Source: Burkholderia stabilis
GTDB lineage: Bacteria > Pseudomonadota > Gammaproteobacteria > Burkholderiales > Burkholderiaceae
Direction: 5' to 3'
NCBI RefSeq assembly: GCF_001742165.1
Contig: NZ_CP016442.1
Span: forward strand, 930,001-994,000
Length of the DNA: 64,000 nucleotides
The stretch's first letter is position 1. Every line of letters starts with the position of its first letter. This document shows positions 52,978-62,522 of the stretch, piece by piece. A program made the position numbers and the translations under genes. Below the pieces are notes generated by a model. The model was not told where the DNA came from and searched no databases. It worked only from the letters and a program-made list of their open reading frames with translations.

Positions 52978-53221
52978 GCCAGCCGGTAAAAGCAGCGTAT
53001 CGACTGCTTTTACGGACCGAAAATGCGAAATCGGGCTACCCGATCAACCGGGCCAATCCTGCCGCACCGGAAATCGGTCATGCCAACGGCCATCCAGCGG
53101 CACGCGGCACGGCATATATACAGTCGAAATCGAAAAACACAACGCGCCGCGCCGACAAAACCGGACGGATGCCGATCCTGCCGGCGCGCCGGCGGCTTTG
53201 CGCCGCCGCATGCCGATATGC

Positions 53222-54964
53222 TTAGCGACTGCGCGTACGGCTGCGCTGCGGACGCTGCCCGCCGCGCGGGCCACCGCCGTTACCGGCACCCTCGGCGCGA
53301 TTGCCGTTCGGATTGCGATTGCCACCGCCGCCCTTGCTGCCGCCGCGCTTGGGCCCCGCGCCATCGCGCTTGGGGCCTGCGCCGTACGATGCGCGGTTGC
53401 CGTCGACATCGCGGCCGCCGCCCGAACGGTTGCCGTCGCGACCGCCGCCAGTGCGGTTGCCGTAGCCCGACGGCGCAACCGGCAGGCTGCCGTAACCGCT
53501 CAGGCCCGGCATACCCGGCCCGCCGCGCCGACCACCGCCGCGACGCGGCTGGTCGAGCTGCCCGTGCGTCGTCAACACCGGCTCACGGTTGATGAAACCC
53601 ATCGACGTCTGCATCGGATCGGGCTGACGGCGCTCGGCCTGGCCGACAGCACCACCGCGCTTGCCCTTCTCCTCGGACGGCGCCTTCAGGCCGACGGTCG
53701 CCATCAGCTTGCGCACCTGCGCGTCATCGAGCTCCTCCCAGCGGCCGCGCTTCAGGCCGCGCGGCAGCGGGATCGGGCCGTGACGCGTACGGATCAGCCG
53801 GCTCACCATCAAGCCGGCCGCCTCGAACATCCGGCGCACTTCACGGTTGCGGCCTTCGGCCAGTGCAACGTGATACCAGTGATTCGTGCCTTCGCCACCG
53901 CCATCGCGGATGCGCAGGAAATTGGCGGGGCCGTCGTCCAGCTCGACGCCGTGCAGCAGCTTCTGCCGGTTACCTTCGGTAAGCTCGCCGACCACCCGCA
54001 CCGCGTACTCGCGCTCGACGCTGTAACGCGGATGCATGAAGCGGTTCGCAAGGTCGCCCGACGTCGTCAGCATCAACAGACCTTCGGTGTTGAAGTCGAG
54101 ACGGCCCACCGCGAGCCATTTCGCCGTCTTCATCGGCGGCAGGCGGTCGAACACCGACGGACGGCCTTCCGGATCCGCATGGCTGACGATTTCGCCGGTC
54201 GGCTTGTGGTACAGCAGCACGCGCGGTGGCTTGTTCGGCAGCTTGCGCTTGACCGGCTTGCCGTTGATCCGCACCTGGTCGGTCGGCATGATGCGCTGGC
54301 CGATGTGCGCAGGCTCACCGTTCACCGACACGCGGCCGGCGACGATCAACTCTTCCATTTCGCGGCGCGAGCCCATGCCCGCTTCCGCCAGCACCTTGTG
54401 CAGCTTCGGCGCGTCGTCGTCCGGCGACAGCACGCGCTTGTTCGCCGGCTGGCTGCGACCGCGGCGCAGCATCGGCGCACGTACGCCGCTACCGCCCGCG
54501 GAGTTGTCCGCGTCGAATGCGGGCGACGTCACATAGGCGAACAGCTCGTCCTGGGACGCATCGCCTTCCGTCTTCGCCGGACCGCCCTCAACCTTCGGCG
54601 CACCACCACGGCGGCCCTGGCCGCCCTGCGCACCCTGGCCACCCTTGGGCGCGCCTTCGCGCTTGCCGGCCGGCTTGCGGCCGCCCTTGGCTGCACCTTC
54701 CTTGCGCGGCGCGCGTGCGGGCTGCGCTTCGGCGGCCTCGGCCGGCGGCGCATCCGCGCCTTCGCCACCCTGCGGCTCGCCTTCGGCGCCCTTCGACTTG
54801 GCCGCCGCGCGACGCCGCGCGATCAGGCTGCGCGGGCCTCGCCGCAAACCGCGGCGGGGACGCTCGTCGCCACCCGCGGCCGAAGCGTCCTGCTCCGGTG
54901 CATCGTCGGCACGCGCTGCCTGCGCGGCAGGCGCGGACGATTCAATATCGTGGATATCTGTCAA
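53222..54964 (-). CDS. rluB: 23S rRNA pseudouridine synthase RluB
   Basis: 580 residues, about twice the E. coli length. The centre holds an S4 domain ([20 protein letters not shown]) and an RsuA/RluB catalytic domain with Asp in [13 protein letters not shown]. Both ends are extended: ~190 N-terminal residues rich in Ala/Lys/Gly/Arg and ~150 C-terminal residues rich in Gly/Arg/Asn, probably disordered. It modifies 23S rRNA near position 2605. Its neighbour scpB is 60 bp upstream. Confidence 0.92.
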   Translation of the reverse strand: MTDIHDIESSAPAAQAARADDAPEQDASAAGGDERPRRGLRRGPRSLIARRRAAAKSKGAEGEPQGGEGADAPPAEAAEAQPARAPRKEGAAKGGRKPAGKREGAPKGGQGAQGGQGRRGGAPKVEGGPAKTEGDASQDELFAYVTSPAFDADNSAGGSGVRAPMLRRGRSQPANKRVLSPDDDAPKLHKVLAEAGMGSRREMEELIVAGRVSVNGEPAHIGQRIMPTDQVRINGKPVKRKLPNKPPRVLLYHKPTGEIVSHADPEGRPSVFDRLPPMKTAKWLAVGRLDFNTEGLLMLTTSGDLANRFMHPRYSVEREYAVRVVGELTEGNRQKLLHGVELDDGPANFLRIRDGGGEGTNHWYHVALAEGRNREVRRMFEAAGLMVSRLIRTRHGPIPLPRGLKRGRWEELDDAQVRKLMATVGLKAPSEEKGKRGGAVGQAERRQPDPMQTSMGFINREPVLTTHGQLDQPRRGGGRRGGPGMPGLSGYGSLPVAPSGYGNRTGGGRDGNRSGGGRDVDGNRASYGAGPKRDGAGPKRGGSKGGGGNRNPNGNRAEGAGNGGGPRGGQRPQRSRTRSR

Positions 54965-55024
54965 AACAACCTCAAAATGTCAGGTCTCGCGCCCGGCGCG
55001 GGCGCGGCAAGAAGTTGGCCGCGG

Positions 55025-56056
55025 TCAGGCGCGACGCTGTTCGGGTTCTGCTTCGTCGTCCGGCAGCGCGTCAGCACCGATGGGCGCACTGGCGCTTCGC
55101 ACGGCATCCGCGAGACTGTCGGACGTGTCGTCCAGCATCTCGTCGTCCGCTGGACGTGAACGGGGGGCATCGGCCTGGCCAGCCTCGCCGGGCATGCCAC
55201 CGGCCGCTTCCGCTCCGTCTCCGGCACCCTCTTCGGCAACCGGCTTGCGATCTTCCTCGTTCCAATCCGCGCGCAGCAACTCGGGCTGCGCACCGGTCAG
55301 CGCTGCTTCGGCGCCAACCTGTTCCATTTGTTCCGCTTGCACGCGATCAGCCTCGAGCGTATCGCGATGCATGATTTCCTGCGTCGACGCGGTATCGGCC
55401 ACGGCATCGCCCGGCAATTCACCCGACTGGCCAGCGGACACTTCACCCGCTTCCGGCACGTCGCCCGCTGCGTCGTCGGCAACCGGCACGTCGCCGTCGA
55501 AGTCCATGGCCTGCTGCGCAAGCAGCGCGGCCTCGATGTTCGCGGCCGGTTCTTCGAGCGCGGGCAGATCGTCGAGCGCCTTCAGGCCGAGATCGTCGAG
55601 AAACTGCTTGGTCGTCGCATACAGCGCCGGACGCCCCGGCACGTCACGATGACCGATCACCTCGATCCAGCTGCGATCCTCGAGTTGCTTGACCACCTGC
55701 GTATTGACCGTGACGCCGCGAATCTCTTCGATGTCGCCGCGCGTGACGGGCTGCCGGTACGCGATGATCGCGAGCGTTTCGAGCACCGCACGCGAATATT
55801 TCGGCGGCTTCTCGGGATGCAGGCGATCCAGATAATGACGCATCGCCGGCTTGCTCTGAAAGCGCCATCCGGTCGCCAGCGCCACCAGTTCGACCCCGCG
55901 GCCGGACCAATCCTGTTTCAGATCTTCGAGCAACGTGCGGACCGTGTCAGCCGACACGCCGTCGGCAAAGAGCTTGCGCAAATCGCCGAGCTTCAGCGGT
56001 TCCTGCGCACAGATCAAAGCAGTCTCGAGGACGATCTTCGCCTCTTGGGTATTCAT
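55025..56056 (-). CDS. scpB: Segregation and condensation protein ScpB
   Basis: 343 residues. The winged-helix core (~1-185) has [48 protein letters not shown], and [25 protein letters not shown]. Residues ~190-343 are an acidic, Ala/Glu/Asp-rich tail not found in typical ~200-residue ScpB. ScpB works with ScpA and SMC in chromosome condensation. Confidence 0.93.
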   Translation of the reverse strand: MNTQEAKIVLETALICAQEPLKLGDLRKLFADGVSADTVRTLLEDLKQDWSGRGVELVALATGWRFQSKPAMRHYLDRLHPEKPPKYSRAVLETLAIIAYRQPVTRGDIEEIRGVTVNTQVVKQLEDRSWIEVIGHRDVPGRPALYATTKQFLDDLGLKALDDLPALEEPAANIEAALLAQQAMDFDGDVPVADDAAGDVPEAGEVSAGQSGELPGDAVADTASTQEIMHRDTLEADRVQAEQMEQVGAEAALTGAQPELLRADWNEEDRKPVAEEGAGDGAEAAGGMPGEAGQADAPRSRPADDEMLDDTSDSLADAVRSASAPIGADALPDDEAEPEQRRA

Positions 56057-56326
56057 GCAGCTAGGCCAGACCCTGTGGTCAAACGAACCGGATCAACAAA
56101 CAGACGAAAGGAACGGAAGACGCGCTCGCCCGATTCTGATCGGTCATATTGATGGGAGCACGAACCGGGGGCGGCGAACAACTTCAGGCCAGGCCCAGAC
56201 CGGACGGAACAGCACGACTCACGACGGAGCCGCGTGACTGAACGCCATCTTACGCAAAATTGCCCGGTGCGTAAAGATGAGCCGAACAGACCGCCGCCAG
56301 GACGCCGCACCCGCTCCGGCCCTGCT

Positions 56327-57538
56327 TCAGCGGGCGGCCGCGCCGCGCGCAAGGAACCGGCGCAGATGCTCGACGCCCGCGTCGAGTCGGGCCGGATCGC
56401 ACGCGTAGCACCAGCGCACGAACCCTTCGCCCTCGGGGCCGAATGCGCGCCCGGGCGCAAGGCCCAGCCCCGCGTCACGCACCAGCGTCTTGCAGAACGT
56501 GAGGCTGTCGGCCGCACCCGGCACACGCAGGAACAGGTACATCGCGCCCGGCGGAGGCTGGACCTCGACGTCCGGCAGCGTCCGCAGCGTCCGCAGCGCG
56601 GTGACCAGGTGATCGCGCGCTTCGCGCAGCGCCGCGACGAACGATCGCACGAACGGCTCGCCGTCCCGCAGCGCAACCTCGCCTGCGGCCTGCACGAAAC
56701 CCGGCGCGCACGACGTATTGTATTCGACGAGTTTCGACAGGTCGCCCATCACCGATGCCGGCGCAACGAGCCACCCCAGCCGCCAGCCCGTCATCGCCCA
56801 TGCCTTCGAGAACGAGTTCACGACAACGACCCGCTCGTCGCGCGACGCGATATCGAGAAACGACGGCGCGCCGTCGTCGTCGAACGCGAGTCGCTCGTAC
56901 ACCTCGTCGGCAACCAGCCAAATACCGTGACGACGGCAATGCGCGAGCACGGCCCGCTGATCGTCGCGCGACATGGTCCAGCCGGTCGGATTGTTCGGCG
57001 AGTTGATCAGCAACATCCGCGTCCCGGGCGTCAGCGCCGCGAGCAACCGTTCGACATCGAGCTGCCAGCCCGCGCCGCCATAGCCGAGCGGCACGCATTC
57101 GACGTGCGCACCGAGGATCTTCGGAATTTCGACGAGATTCGGCCAGAGCGGCGTGACCGCGACGACGCGCTCGCCCGGGCCGACCAGCATCTGCGCGGCC
57201 AGCATCAGCGCGCTCACGCCCGAACTCGTCACGGCCACCATGTCGGCCGCCGTCGCACCGTGACGCGCGCTGACGTAAGCCGCGATCGCGTCGCGCAGCG
57301 GCGCAGTGCCGAGGTTGTGCGTGTAGAAGGTCGCTCCGTCGCGCAGCGCCGCCGCAGCGGCGTCGCGGATGAAGTCCGGCGTCACGCGATCGGATTCGCC
57401 GAACCAGAACGGCAGCATGTCCGGCACGCCGAAGCCGGCGTTCGCCACGTCCCGGATCAGCGACGGCCGCAGCGCATGCACCACGGTGCGGGCCGCCGGC
57501 TCACCGGTCATCGAAAAAGAATCTGCGGAATGCGTCAT
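56327..57538 (-). CDS. PLP-dependent aminotransferase (class I/II)
   Basis: 403 residues. The cofactor Lys is in VNSFSKAWAMTGWRLGWLV; NSPNNPTGW and the C-terminal Arg region FVRWCYACDPARLD are typical of aspartate/alanine-type aminotransferases of fold type I. It transfers amino groups in the cytoplasm; substrate unknown. A LysR gene lies 75 bp upstream on the same strand and may regulate it. A nearly 270-bp gap separates it from scpB. Confidence 0.87.
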   Translation of the reverse strand: MTHSADSFSMTGEPAARTVVHALRPSLIRDVANAGFGVPDMLPFWFGESDRVTPDFIRDAAAAALRDGATFYTHNLGTAPLRDAIAAYVSARHGATAADMVAVTSSGVSALMLAAQMLVGPGERVVAVTPLWPNLVEIPKILGAHVECVPLGYGGAGWQLDVERLLAALTPGTRMLLINSPNNPTGWTMSRDDQRAVLAHCRRHGIWLVADEVYERLAFDDDGAPSFLDIASRDERVVVVNSFSKAWAMTGWRLGWLVAPASVMGDLSKLVEYNTSCAPGFVQAAGEVALRDGEPFVRSFVAALREARDHLVTALRTLRTLPDVEVQPPPGAMYLFLRVPGAADSLTFCKTLVRDAGLGLAPGRAFGPEGEGFVRWCYACDPARLDAGVEHLRRFLARGAAAR

Positions 57539-57613
57539 CGAGAGCCACCGCCGAGGAACACGATCCGCGTAGTGTACCGACCCGCAAGCTGGACCGGCAT
57601 ACGTCGACGCGTG

Positions 57614-58516
57614 TCAGTCGAGATCCTCGGCCCTCGCCGGCATCTGCCGCACGAGCTCCCAGATCGCCTGCGCAGCGGGCGACAACGACCTGTCGCGACG
57701 GCGCACCAGCTCGACGGTGCGCTCGGTGCGCGGCGTGAGCGGCCGCGCGACGAGCGTCGAGCCGGCCGGCAGCGGCAACGACAGCCACGGCTGCACGCTC
57801 ACGCCCACGCCGGCCTCGACGAGCCCGAACACGGTCGCCGAATGCCCGAGCTCCTGCATGACCGTCGCGTTGACCTGATGGGCAGCCAGCGCGGCATCGA
57901 TCAGCGGCCGGCTTCCCGACGCGTGATCGAGGAGCACGAGGCGCTCGCCGTCCAGCGCCGTCCACGGCACCTCGGTACGCGCCGCGAGCGGATGGTCGGC
58001 CCGCGCAACAAGACAGAACGAGTCGGTCATCAGCGGCTCGCAGACGAGATCGGCAACCGCGAGCGGCCCGATCACGACACCGAAATCGACCTCGCTCGAC
58101 TTCACCTTGCGCAGCACGTCGCTCTGCACGTCGTCGCGCAGGCCGAGCGTCACGAACGGGAACTGGCGCTCGCACGATGCCACCACGCGCGGCATCAGCC
58201 TGCATGCAATCGTCGGGCTCGCCGCGACGATCACGCGCCCGCGGCGCTGCTCGCCGATCTCGCGAATCTCGCGCAGCGTGTCGTCGAGATCGTCGATCAG
58301 GCGCGACACGCTCGCGATCAGGTTCGCGCCGACGTCGGTCAACTGCACGTCGCGCGTCGTCCGGTCGATCAGCTTCAACCCGAGCTCGGCCTCGAGCTCG
58401 CGCACGCAGCGACTGACCGCGGACTGCGTGAGCCCGATCTCGTCGCCCGCGCGACTGAAGCTCTTGAGCCGCGCTACCTCGATGAATACGCGAAGCTGGC
58501 GAAGCGTGACGTTCAT
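57614..58516 (-). CDS. LysR-family transcriptional regulator
   Basis: 300 residues. N-terminal helix-turn-helix 1-60 (LRQLRVFIEVARLKSFSRAGDEIGLTQSAVSR with the usual Ser/Ala pattern), linker helix, then a periplasmic-binding-protein-like effector domain. Its ligand and targets are unknown. Same-strand gene order suggests that the aminotransferase just downstream may be a target, although LysR genes more often face their target. Confidence 0.9.
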   Translation of the reverse strand: MNVTLRQLRVFIEVARLKSFSRAGDEIGLTQSAVSRCVRELEAELGLKLIDRTTRDVQLTDVGANLIASVSRLIDDLDDTLREIREIGEQRRGRVIVAASPTIACRLMPRVVASCERQFPFVTLGLRDDVQSDVLRKVKSSEVDFGVVIGPLAVADLVCEPLMTDSFCLVARADHPLAARTEVPWTALDGERLVLLDHASGSRPLIDAALAAHQVNATVMQELGHSATVFGLVEAGVGVSVQPWLSLPLPAGSTLVARPLTPRTERTVELVRRRDRSLSPAAQAIWELVRQMPARAEDLD

Positions 58517-58944
58517 CTCCTGACCTCATTAATCGTCGATATCAATGCGCGATTTTAATGCGCGAATCCGGCTTCGATGTGCGAATCCCGCACCTGCCGC
58601 ACATGTTTCGCTGCGGTGCAATACACACGCAAACGCACGTAGCGCGGGCGAACTGCACAAGATTGGTGATTGTCCCGATTTGCTGGCGGGTTATTTTGGC
58701 GTCTTATACGCCCCTAGCTGACTTAGCCGTTAGCTCGCTGCCAAGCGGCTCTCGAGGGATTCGCCTCCGACATGGCACGCTTCGTGCATTACCTGGCGCA
58801 CAGGGCGCAGGTTTCGTCGGATGGAAAGGCAAAAACGCCGCTGCCGGCCAACCGGACGCCCCCACCCGGCACTCGACGATCGAGTGCTTGAAGAGTGCGC
58901 GGCGCAGGGCAGCGCACCGGAGTTAGCTTCGCTGAGGTGAGGAC
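58517..58944. other. Intergenic region upstream of LysR and the second orphan transposase gene
   Basis: 428 bp without a gene. Near the LysR start the near-repeats AATGCGCGA, AATGCGCGA and GATGTGCGA occur at ~58546-58586. A sigma-54-like element is at 58773-58788. No terminal repeats of an insertion element were found. Confidence 0.55.
58773..58788 (+). promoter_or_regulatory. Sigma-54-like promoter element
   Basis: TGGCACG-CTTC-GTGCA: perfect -24 half and one mismatch in the -12 half, with GG-N10-GC spacing. It lies ~155 bp before the gene at 58945. No CGTTACG cluster lies upstream, so this is weaker than the 25369 promoter. Confidence 0.4.
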
Positions 58945-59346
58945 ATGATGCTGTTCGACGATTTGAGAGATAACGAGTGGGCGCTGGTCGAGGGTCTGTT
59001 TTGCTCGGAACCAGCACGGAGTGAGCGGCGCGGCCGTCCCCGCGTGGAAGCCCGCTCGGTGGTGAACGCCGTGCTGTGGGTGTTGTCGACGGGTGAAGGC
59101 TGGTCGAAGCTGCCGGGCCGCTATCCGTCGCCGCCGACCTGCCGCCGTCGTTTCGACGAATGGCAGGCGGACGGCACGCTCGCCGAAATCGTGAAGCGAC
59201 TCGGCACGAGCGGCCGGCAGATTTCGTTGCGCGGGCGCATCGGCGCAAGCGCTGCGAAGCCGCCGGCACCGCCGAGCCGCGACCGGCTGCGCGGCGCCTT
59301 CTGGACCAATCCGGAATCCTGGCGCGCGCCCGTCAAGATGGCGTAA
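58945..59346 (+). CDS. Orphan transposase N-terminal domain protein (DUF4096/IS5-like)
   Basis: 133 residues. Residues 1-95 match the DNA-binding part of IS5-group transposases (FDDLRDNEWALVEGLF, RSVVNAVLWVLSTGEGW, YPSPPTCRRRFDEW). No DDE domain follows; instead there is an Arg/Ala/Pro-rich tail ending WRAPVKMA. It resembles the gene at 31294-31704 but with a different tail, and both are full open frames. Domesticated regulator or remnant; not decidable from sequence alone. GAGGTGAGGAC precedes the start. Confidence 0.72.
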   Translation: MMLFDDLRDNEWALVEGLFCSEPARSERRGRPRVEARSVVNAVLWVLSTGEGWSKLPGRYPSPPTCRRRFDEWQADGTLAEIVKRLGTSGRQISLRGRIGASAAKPPAPPSRDRLRGAFWTNPESWRAPVKMA

Positions 59347-59545
59347 CGAATGCTCGATCGGGCGGCTTCGGCCGCCCGGTTTGCTTCTGCGTCGCGACCC
59401 GATCCCGACGCCCGCATTGCCGTCGATTACCAATGTCGTGCCGCGATACATCTATTTACCATTATTTACAGCAAGCCTGCACTCCCACGCTTACCTTAGC
59501 GATATATCAACAGGCCGCGTCGACGGCTTGAAGGGAGCCCCCGCC

Positions 59546-59797
59546 ATGAAAACAATGTCACTGCTCGTCGCATGCGGCATTGTCATTTCCCTGGCGCTGA
59601 CCGCCCCAGCTCACGCCGACGATCGCACGAAGCCGCCCCATCGCCAGCAGGATCACCGGAATAACCTCCGCCAGCCGCCGTCCGCCGCGCAATCCAGCCG
59701 GCAGACCGTACCGCGGGGCGACTTGCGCGGCGACATCGCCAGCAACGCACGGGCGCGCATCGGCTCGCAGCCGTCCGACCTGCCACGTCATCCGTAG
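59546..59797 (+). CDS. Small exported protein of unknown function
   Basis: 83 residues. Signal peptide with cleavage at AHA-DD, then a short basic, Gln/Pro/Arg/His-rich mature part (KPPHRQQDHRNNLRQPP...) without known domain. AAGGGAG stands 8 nt before the start. It may be co-transcribed with the structured region that follows. Confidence 0.65.
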   Translation: MKTMSLLVACGIVISLALTAPAHADDRTKPPHRQQDHRNNLRQPPSAAQSSRQTVPRGDLRGDIASNARARIGSQPSDLPRHP

Positions 59798-59946
59798 TCC
59801 TGCGAATTTCAGGATTTCATCAAAGAAAATACCCGCTTTCGGGAACTGCGCCGCATGCGGCGAGTCACATCGTTGCCATGAGCACAGCGTGGCAACAGCA
59901 AAAGTATCCGGTACGCCCGTATCCTCGCGATACGGGCTTTTTTTTG
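59798..59946 (+). ncRNA. Structured 3' region with strong terminator (candidate 3'-UTR small RNA)
   Basis: Successive hairpins: TCCTG/CAGGA (59798-59814), CCCG/CGGG (59832-59843), CGCCGCATGCGGCG (59849-59862), GTTGCCA/TGGCAAC (59872-59896), and a terminator GCCCGTAT/ATACGGGC (59915-59937) with nine T. The U-rich end is what Hfq binds in many small RNAs. No separate promoter is clear, so it may be only a structured 3' end. Confidence 0.4.
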
Positions 59947-59991
59947 GCATCGCCGGCCCGCGCGGCAACGCATGAGCGGGAGGGTCCGCCG

Positions 59992-60309
59992 CTACAGGCG
60001 GCTTTCGAGAATCGCCACGGCGCTTGCTTCGCTCAATGCGTAGTCGTCCATGCGGCGATCGGTCCAGGAGAGTAGTTTTTCGTCGCGCTCGAGACGCGAA
60101 AATTCGGCTCGGCCGCTGTCGGTCAGCACGGCGATATCGACCGGTGCGTGAAAACCCGGCGCGGGGGCAACGGTCTTCTGCCTGACCGTGTCCATCAGCC
60201 CGAGCGACCGGAGATACTCGAACACGCCCGGGCGGCGTGCCCACGGTACCTGGCGGTACTGCACTCGCCTCAATGCGTCGAGCACCGCTTCGTTGGAATA
60301 CGTGGCCAT
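59992..60309 (-). CDS. Hypothetical protein, possible small winged-helix
   Basis: 105 residues. The sequence AVLDALRRVQYRQVPWARRPGVFEYLRSLGLM... reads like alpha helices followed by VAPAPGFHAPVDIAVLTDSGRAEFSRLE, a pattern often seen in winged-helix wings (LTDxGRxxF), but no family is recognised. Cytoplasmic. Weak ribosome site (GAAAGAA). It faces the YdcF-like gene. Confidence 0.55.
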   Translation of the reverse strand: MATYSNEAVLDALRRVQYRQVPWARRPGVFEYLRSLGLMDTVRQKTVAPAPGFHAPVDIAVLTDSGRAEFSRLERDEKLLSWTDRRMDDYALSEASAVAILESRL

Positions 60310-60508
60310 CTCGATTCTTTCTTAAAGTGCAGCGACAATGCGAAGCGGCGCGCCGGGCGGGGTCTCCGCCCGCCGATTCCGCCACCGATTCTGGGGGCCG
60401 ACGTTCGGCGTCGCGTCAGGGCCGGATCATCAGCCGTCCATAAAAAGACACCATACCCCAATCAAATTGATTCTGTTCGATTCATTTGTACTTCTCTTCA
60501 TCTGTTTC

Positions 60509-61183
60509 ATGCTCTGCCGCAAGCGGCGACGATTCATCTCGATCGCCGCCGTTGCGCTGTTCTGGCTGCTCGCGACGGGCTGGCTCGCCGCGCCGCTCAT
60601 TGCCTGGAGCGAGGCCGGCGTTATGCCGGTCGAACGCCCCGACATGCACGGGCGCACCACGCTGATTCTCATCGGCGCGGGAACGCGCCGCACCGACACC
60701 GGGCTGCAACCGCCCGCCGACGGAGCCGCACGCATCCACAAGGTTGCGGCGCTCTATCGCATGTGCCGGCTGCAGGCCGACCGCTGCACCGTGGTGATGT
60801 CGGGCGGCGACCCGCAGCATCACGGCGAAACCGAGGCGGCCGTGTACGGGCGCCGACTCGTCGCGGAAGGCGTCGCGCCCGCCGACCTCGTACTCGAACC
60901 GAACAGCCGCACAACCTACGAAAATGCGAAATTCACTGCGTCTATACTACGCCCACAGTATGACGACGCGCGCATTCTCGTCACGTCGTCTTACCAGATG
61001 CGCCGCGCATTGCTCGATTTCCACCGTTTCGGCATCGATCCGCAGCCTGTTTATGCGAACGTCCGGCGTGCACAAACGGGCTGGCTGCCACGCTGGCGCA
61101 ATGTAGCCAACGCCGAACGAGCGCTGCACGAACTGGTCGGTATCGCGCAATTCCACGTTTACCGATGGCTCGGGTGGTTCTGA
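60509..61183 (+). CDS. YdcF/ElyC-like DUF218 membrane protein
   Basis: 224 residues from this start. A membrane helix (~10-30) is followed by a DUF218 domain: TTLILIGAGTRR, VVMSGGDPQHHGETEAAVYGRRL, EPNSRTTYENAKF and LVTSSYQMRRALLDF. The last three are the conserved blocks of the YdcF/SanA/ElyC family, linked to envelope biogenesis. The start is uncertain: the frame is open back to 60338, and a TTG near 60464 would add a preceding hydrophobic helix. No good ribosome site marks any option. Confidence 0.75.
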   Translation: MLCRKRRRFISIAAVALFWLLATGWLAAPLIAWSEAGVMPVERPDMHGRTTLILIGAGTRRTDTGLQPPADGAARIHKVAALYRMCRLQADRCTVVMSGGDPQHHGETEAAVYGRRLVAEGVAPADLVLEPNSRTTYENAKFTASILRPQYDDARILVTSSYQMRRALLDFHRFGIDPQPVYANVRRAQTGWLPRWRNVANAERALHELVGIAQFHVYRWLGWF

Positions 61184-61404
61184 CGGCTGCACGGAAACAG
61201 GAGCGGAAATGACCGTGCCGCCCAGGATGGCAAGCACGTGACGACGTGCGCAAAGTGTTGCGCGACTTCAACGAGACCTTGCGCTGCGCCGCGATCCGGT
61301 GCACATTGATCCGTCACTTTTGTTACACTCGACACGCACTCGATTGCAGTCGCCAGACAAAACGGCAACACTCGGGTTCATCACCACTTAGCGGAGGTAA
61401 AGCA

Positions 61405-61683
61405 ATGAAGAAGACGTCCCTGGCTATCCTGGTAGCGATGTCGGCGCTGACTGGCGCAGCGTATGCGCAAGAGAGCACGGAAATCAAGACGATTACCGAT
61501 CCGGCCAAGATCTCCGAGATCGAGCAGCGCGCGCAAGCCCTGCAGCAGCAGCAAGCGGCCGAAGCCGCACAGCCGGCGATGCAGGAAGAGCATCACCACG
61601 GCAAGAAGGCTGCTCACCACAAGGCTGCTGCGAAGAAGGCCGGCAAGAAGGCTGCCAAGGCCGCAGACGCTGCCAGCCAGTAA
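61405..61683 (+). CDS. Small exported His/Lys/Ala-rich protein
   Basis: 92 residues. Signal peptide with cleavage at AYA-QE. The mature part has a short helix (ISEIEQRAQALQQQQAAEA), then EEHHHGKKAAHHKAAAKKAGKKAAK, here described as a His-cluster followed by Lys/Ala repeats. Such tails can bind metal or nucleic acid, but no function is known. GCGGAGG lies 6-7 nt before the start, and a strong terminator follows. Confidence 0.7.
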   Translation: MKKTSLAILVAMSALTGAAYAQESTEIKTITDPAKISEIEQRAQALQQQQAAEAAQPAMQEEHHHGKKAAHHKAAAKKAGKKAAKAADAASQ

Positions 61684-61704
61684 GTTCGGCGGCACCGCAC
61701 AAGC

Positions 61705-61741
61705 AAAAAGCCGAATCCGGGCAACCGGGTTCGGCTTTTTT
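61705..61741 (+). terminator. Terminator after the His/Lys-rich protein gene
   Basis: AAAAAGCCGAATCCGG pairs with CCGGGTTCGGCTTTTT around GCAA (one G-U or mismatch). Confidence 0.88.
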
Positions 61742-61819
61742 GGTTGCGGCGCCTGCGCGCTGTGCTAAAGTCGCGCACCGAAATTTTCCACCCGTGCGCA
61801 CCCCGGTGCGGAGGACAGC

Positions 61820-62077
61820 ATGAGCAACATTCAACTCGACATCGAGTGGACCGAAGCCGCCACTCGCCAGATCAAGCAACTGATGCCCCGTGGCTCGGCC
61901 GACGCGTTTCTCGCACTGCCGCCGATCGAGTGCCTGCCGATGGAGGGCGACGTGCTCTTCCTCGGCCCGCAAGGCAAGCAGCAACCGTTCATCGTTGCCG
62001 AGCGCCAGTATCATCACGACGGCGACGCCGACTGGACGATCATCCTGATCCTCGACGTACCCGGCACGTCGCACTGA
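61820..62077 (+). CDS. Conserved hypothetical protein
   Basis: 85 residues, no signal peptide or membrane segment. Sequence pattern: IEWTEAATRQIKQLMPRG at the start, PPIECLPMEGDVLFLGPQGKQQPFIVAERQY in the centre (two strands), ending WTIILILDVPG. No family recognised. GGAGGA lies 8 nt upstream of the ATG. It converges with the ABM-domain gene. Confidence 0.65.
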   Translation: MSNIQLDIEWTEAATRQIKQLMPRGSADAFLALPPIECLPMEGDVLFLGPQGKQQPFIVAERQYHHDGDADWTIILILDVPGTSH

Positions 62078-62121
62078 CGCGCCGCCGCGACCGGACACGT
62101 CCGGTCGCCCCCGCCCCCCGC

Positions 62122-62412
62122 TCAGACGAGCTTCGACAGCACGCGGATTTCGGAACGCTCGATCCAGTCCGCGGCCGCTTCGCGATAAGCGAGAATGTGT
62201 GCGGAACGCGCATGGGCGGCAAGCGCCTCCTCGCTCTCCCAGCGCTCGACGAATACGAAACGCGCAGGCTCCTTCAGATCCCGATGCAGGTCGTATTGCA
62301 ATGCGCCGGCTTCGTTGCGGGTCGGCTCGACGATTCCTTCCAGCGCCGCACGCAGCTTTTCCTCGGTGCCCGGCTTTGCCACGATCAACGCCACGACTGC
62401 AATTTCCGCCAT
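62122..62412 (-). CDS. ABM-domain (YgiN-like) putative monooxygenase
   Basis: 96 residues. One antibiotic-biosynthesis-monooxygenase fold: VVALIVAKPGTEEKLRAAL, GALQYDLHRDLKEPARFVFVERWESEEALAAHARS with the characteristic E-x-W. Small dimeric enzymes of this type oxidise quinols or similar compounds without cofactor. The start at 62412 is chosen because the fold begins there; the frame runs on to 62463 without homology. Confidence 0.85.
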   Translation of the reverse strand: MAEIAVVALIVAKPGTEEKLRAALEGIVEPTRNEAGALQYDLHRDLKEPARFVFVERWESEEALAAHARSAHILAYREAAADWIERSEIRVLSKLV

Positions 62413-62453
62413 TCCCGACTCCTTCATCCAGAAAAGTCCGAGAATACGCGAAT

Positions 62454-62488
62454 CACGCATCACGCATCACGCATCACGCATCATGCAT
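62454..62488. repeat. Five tandem copies of a heptamer
   Basis: CACGCAT is repeated four times (62454-62481) and a fifth copy reads CATGCAT (62482-62488). It lies in the gap upstream of the ABM-domain gene. Confidence 0.9.
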
Positions 62489-62522
62489 CGGCCACGCCGA
62501 TGCATCACCACACGACGGCCCC

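Noticed and set aside
52891..53221. A metY-like initiator tRNA upstream of rimP as in E. coli
   Set aside because: No cloverleaf or CCA end could be found in the gap.
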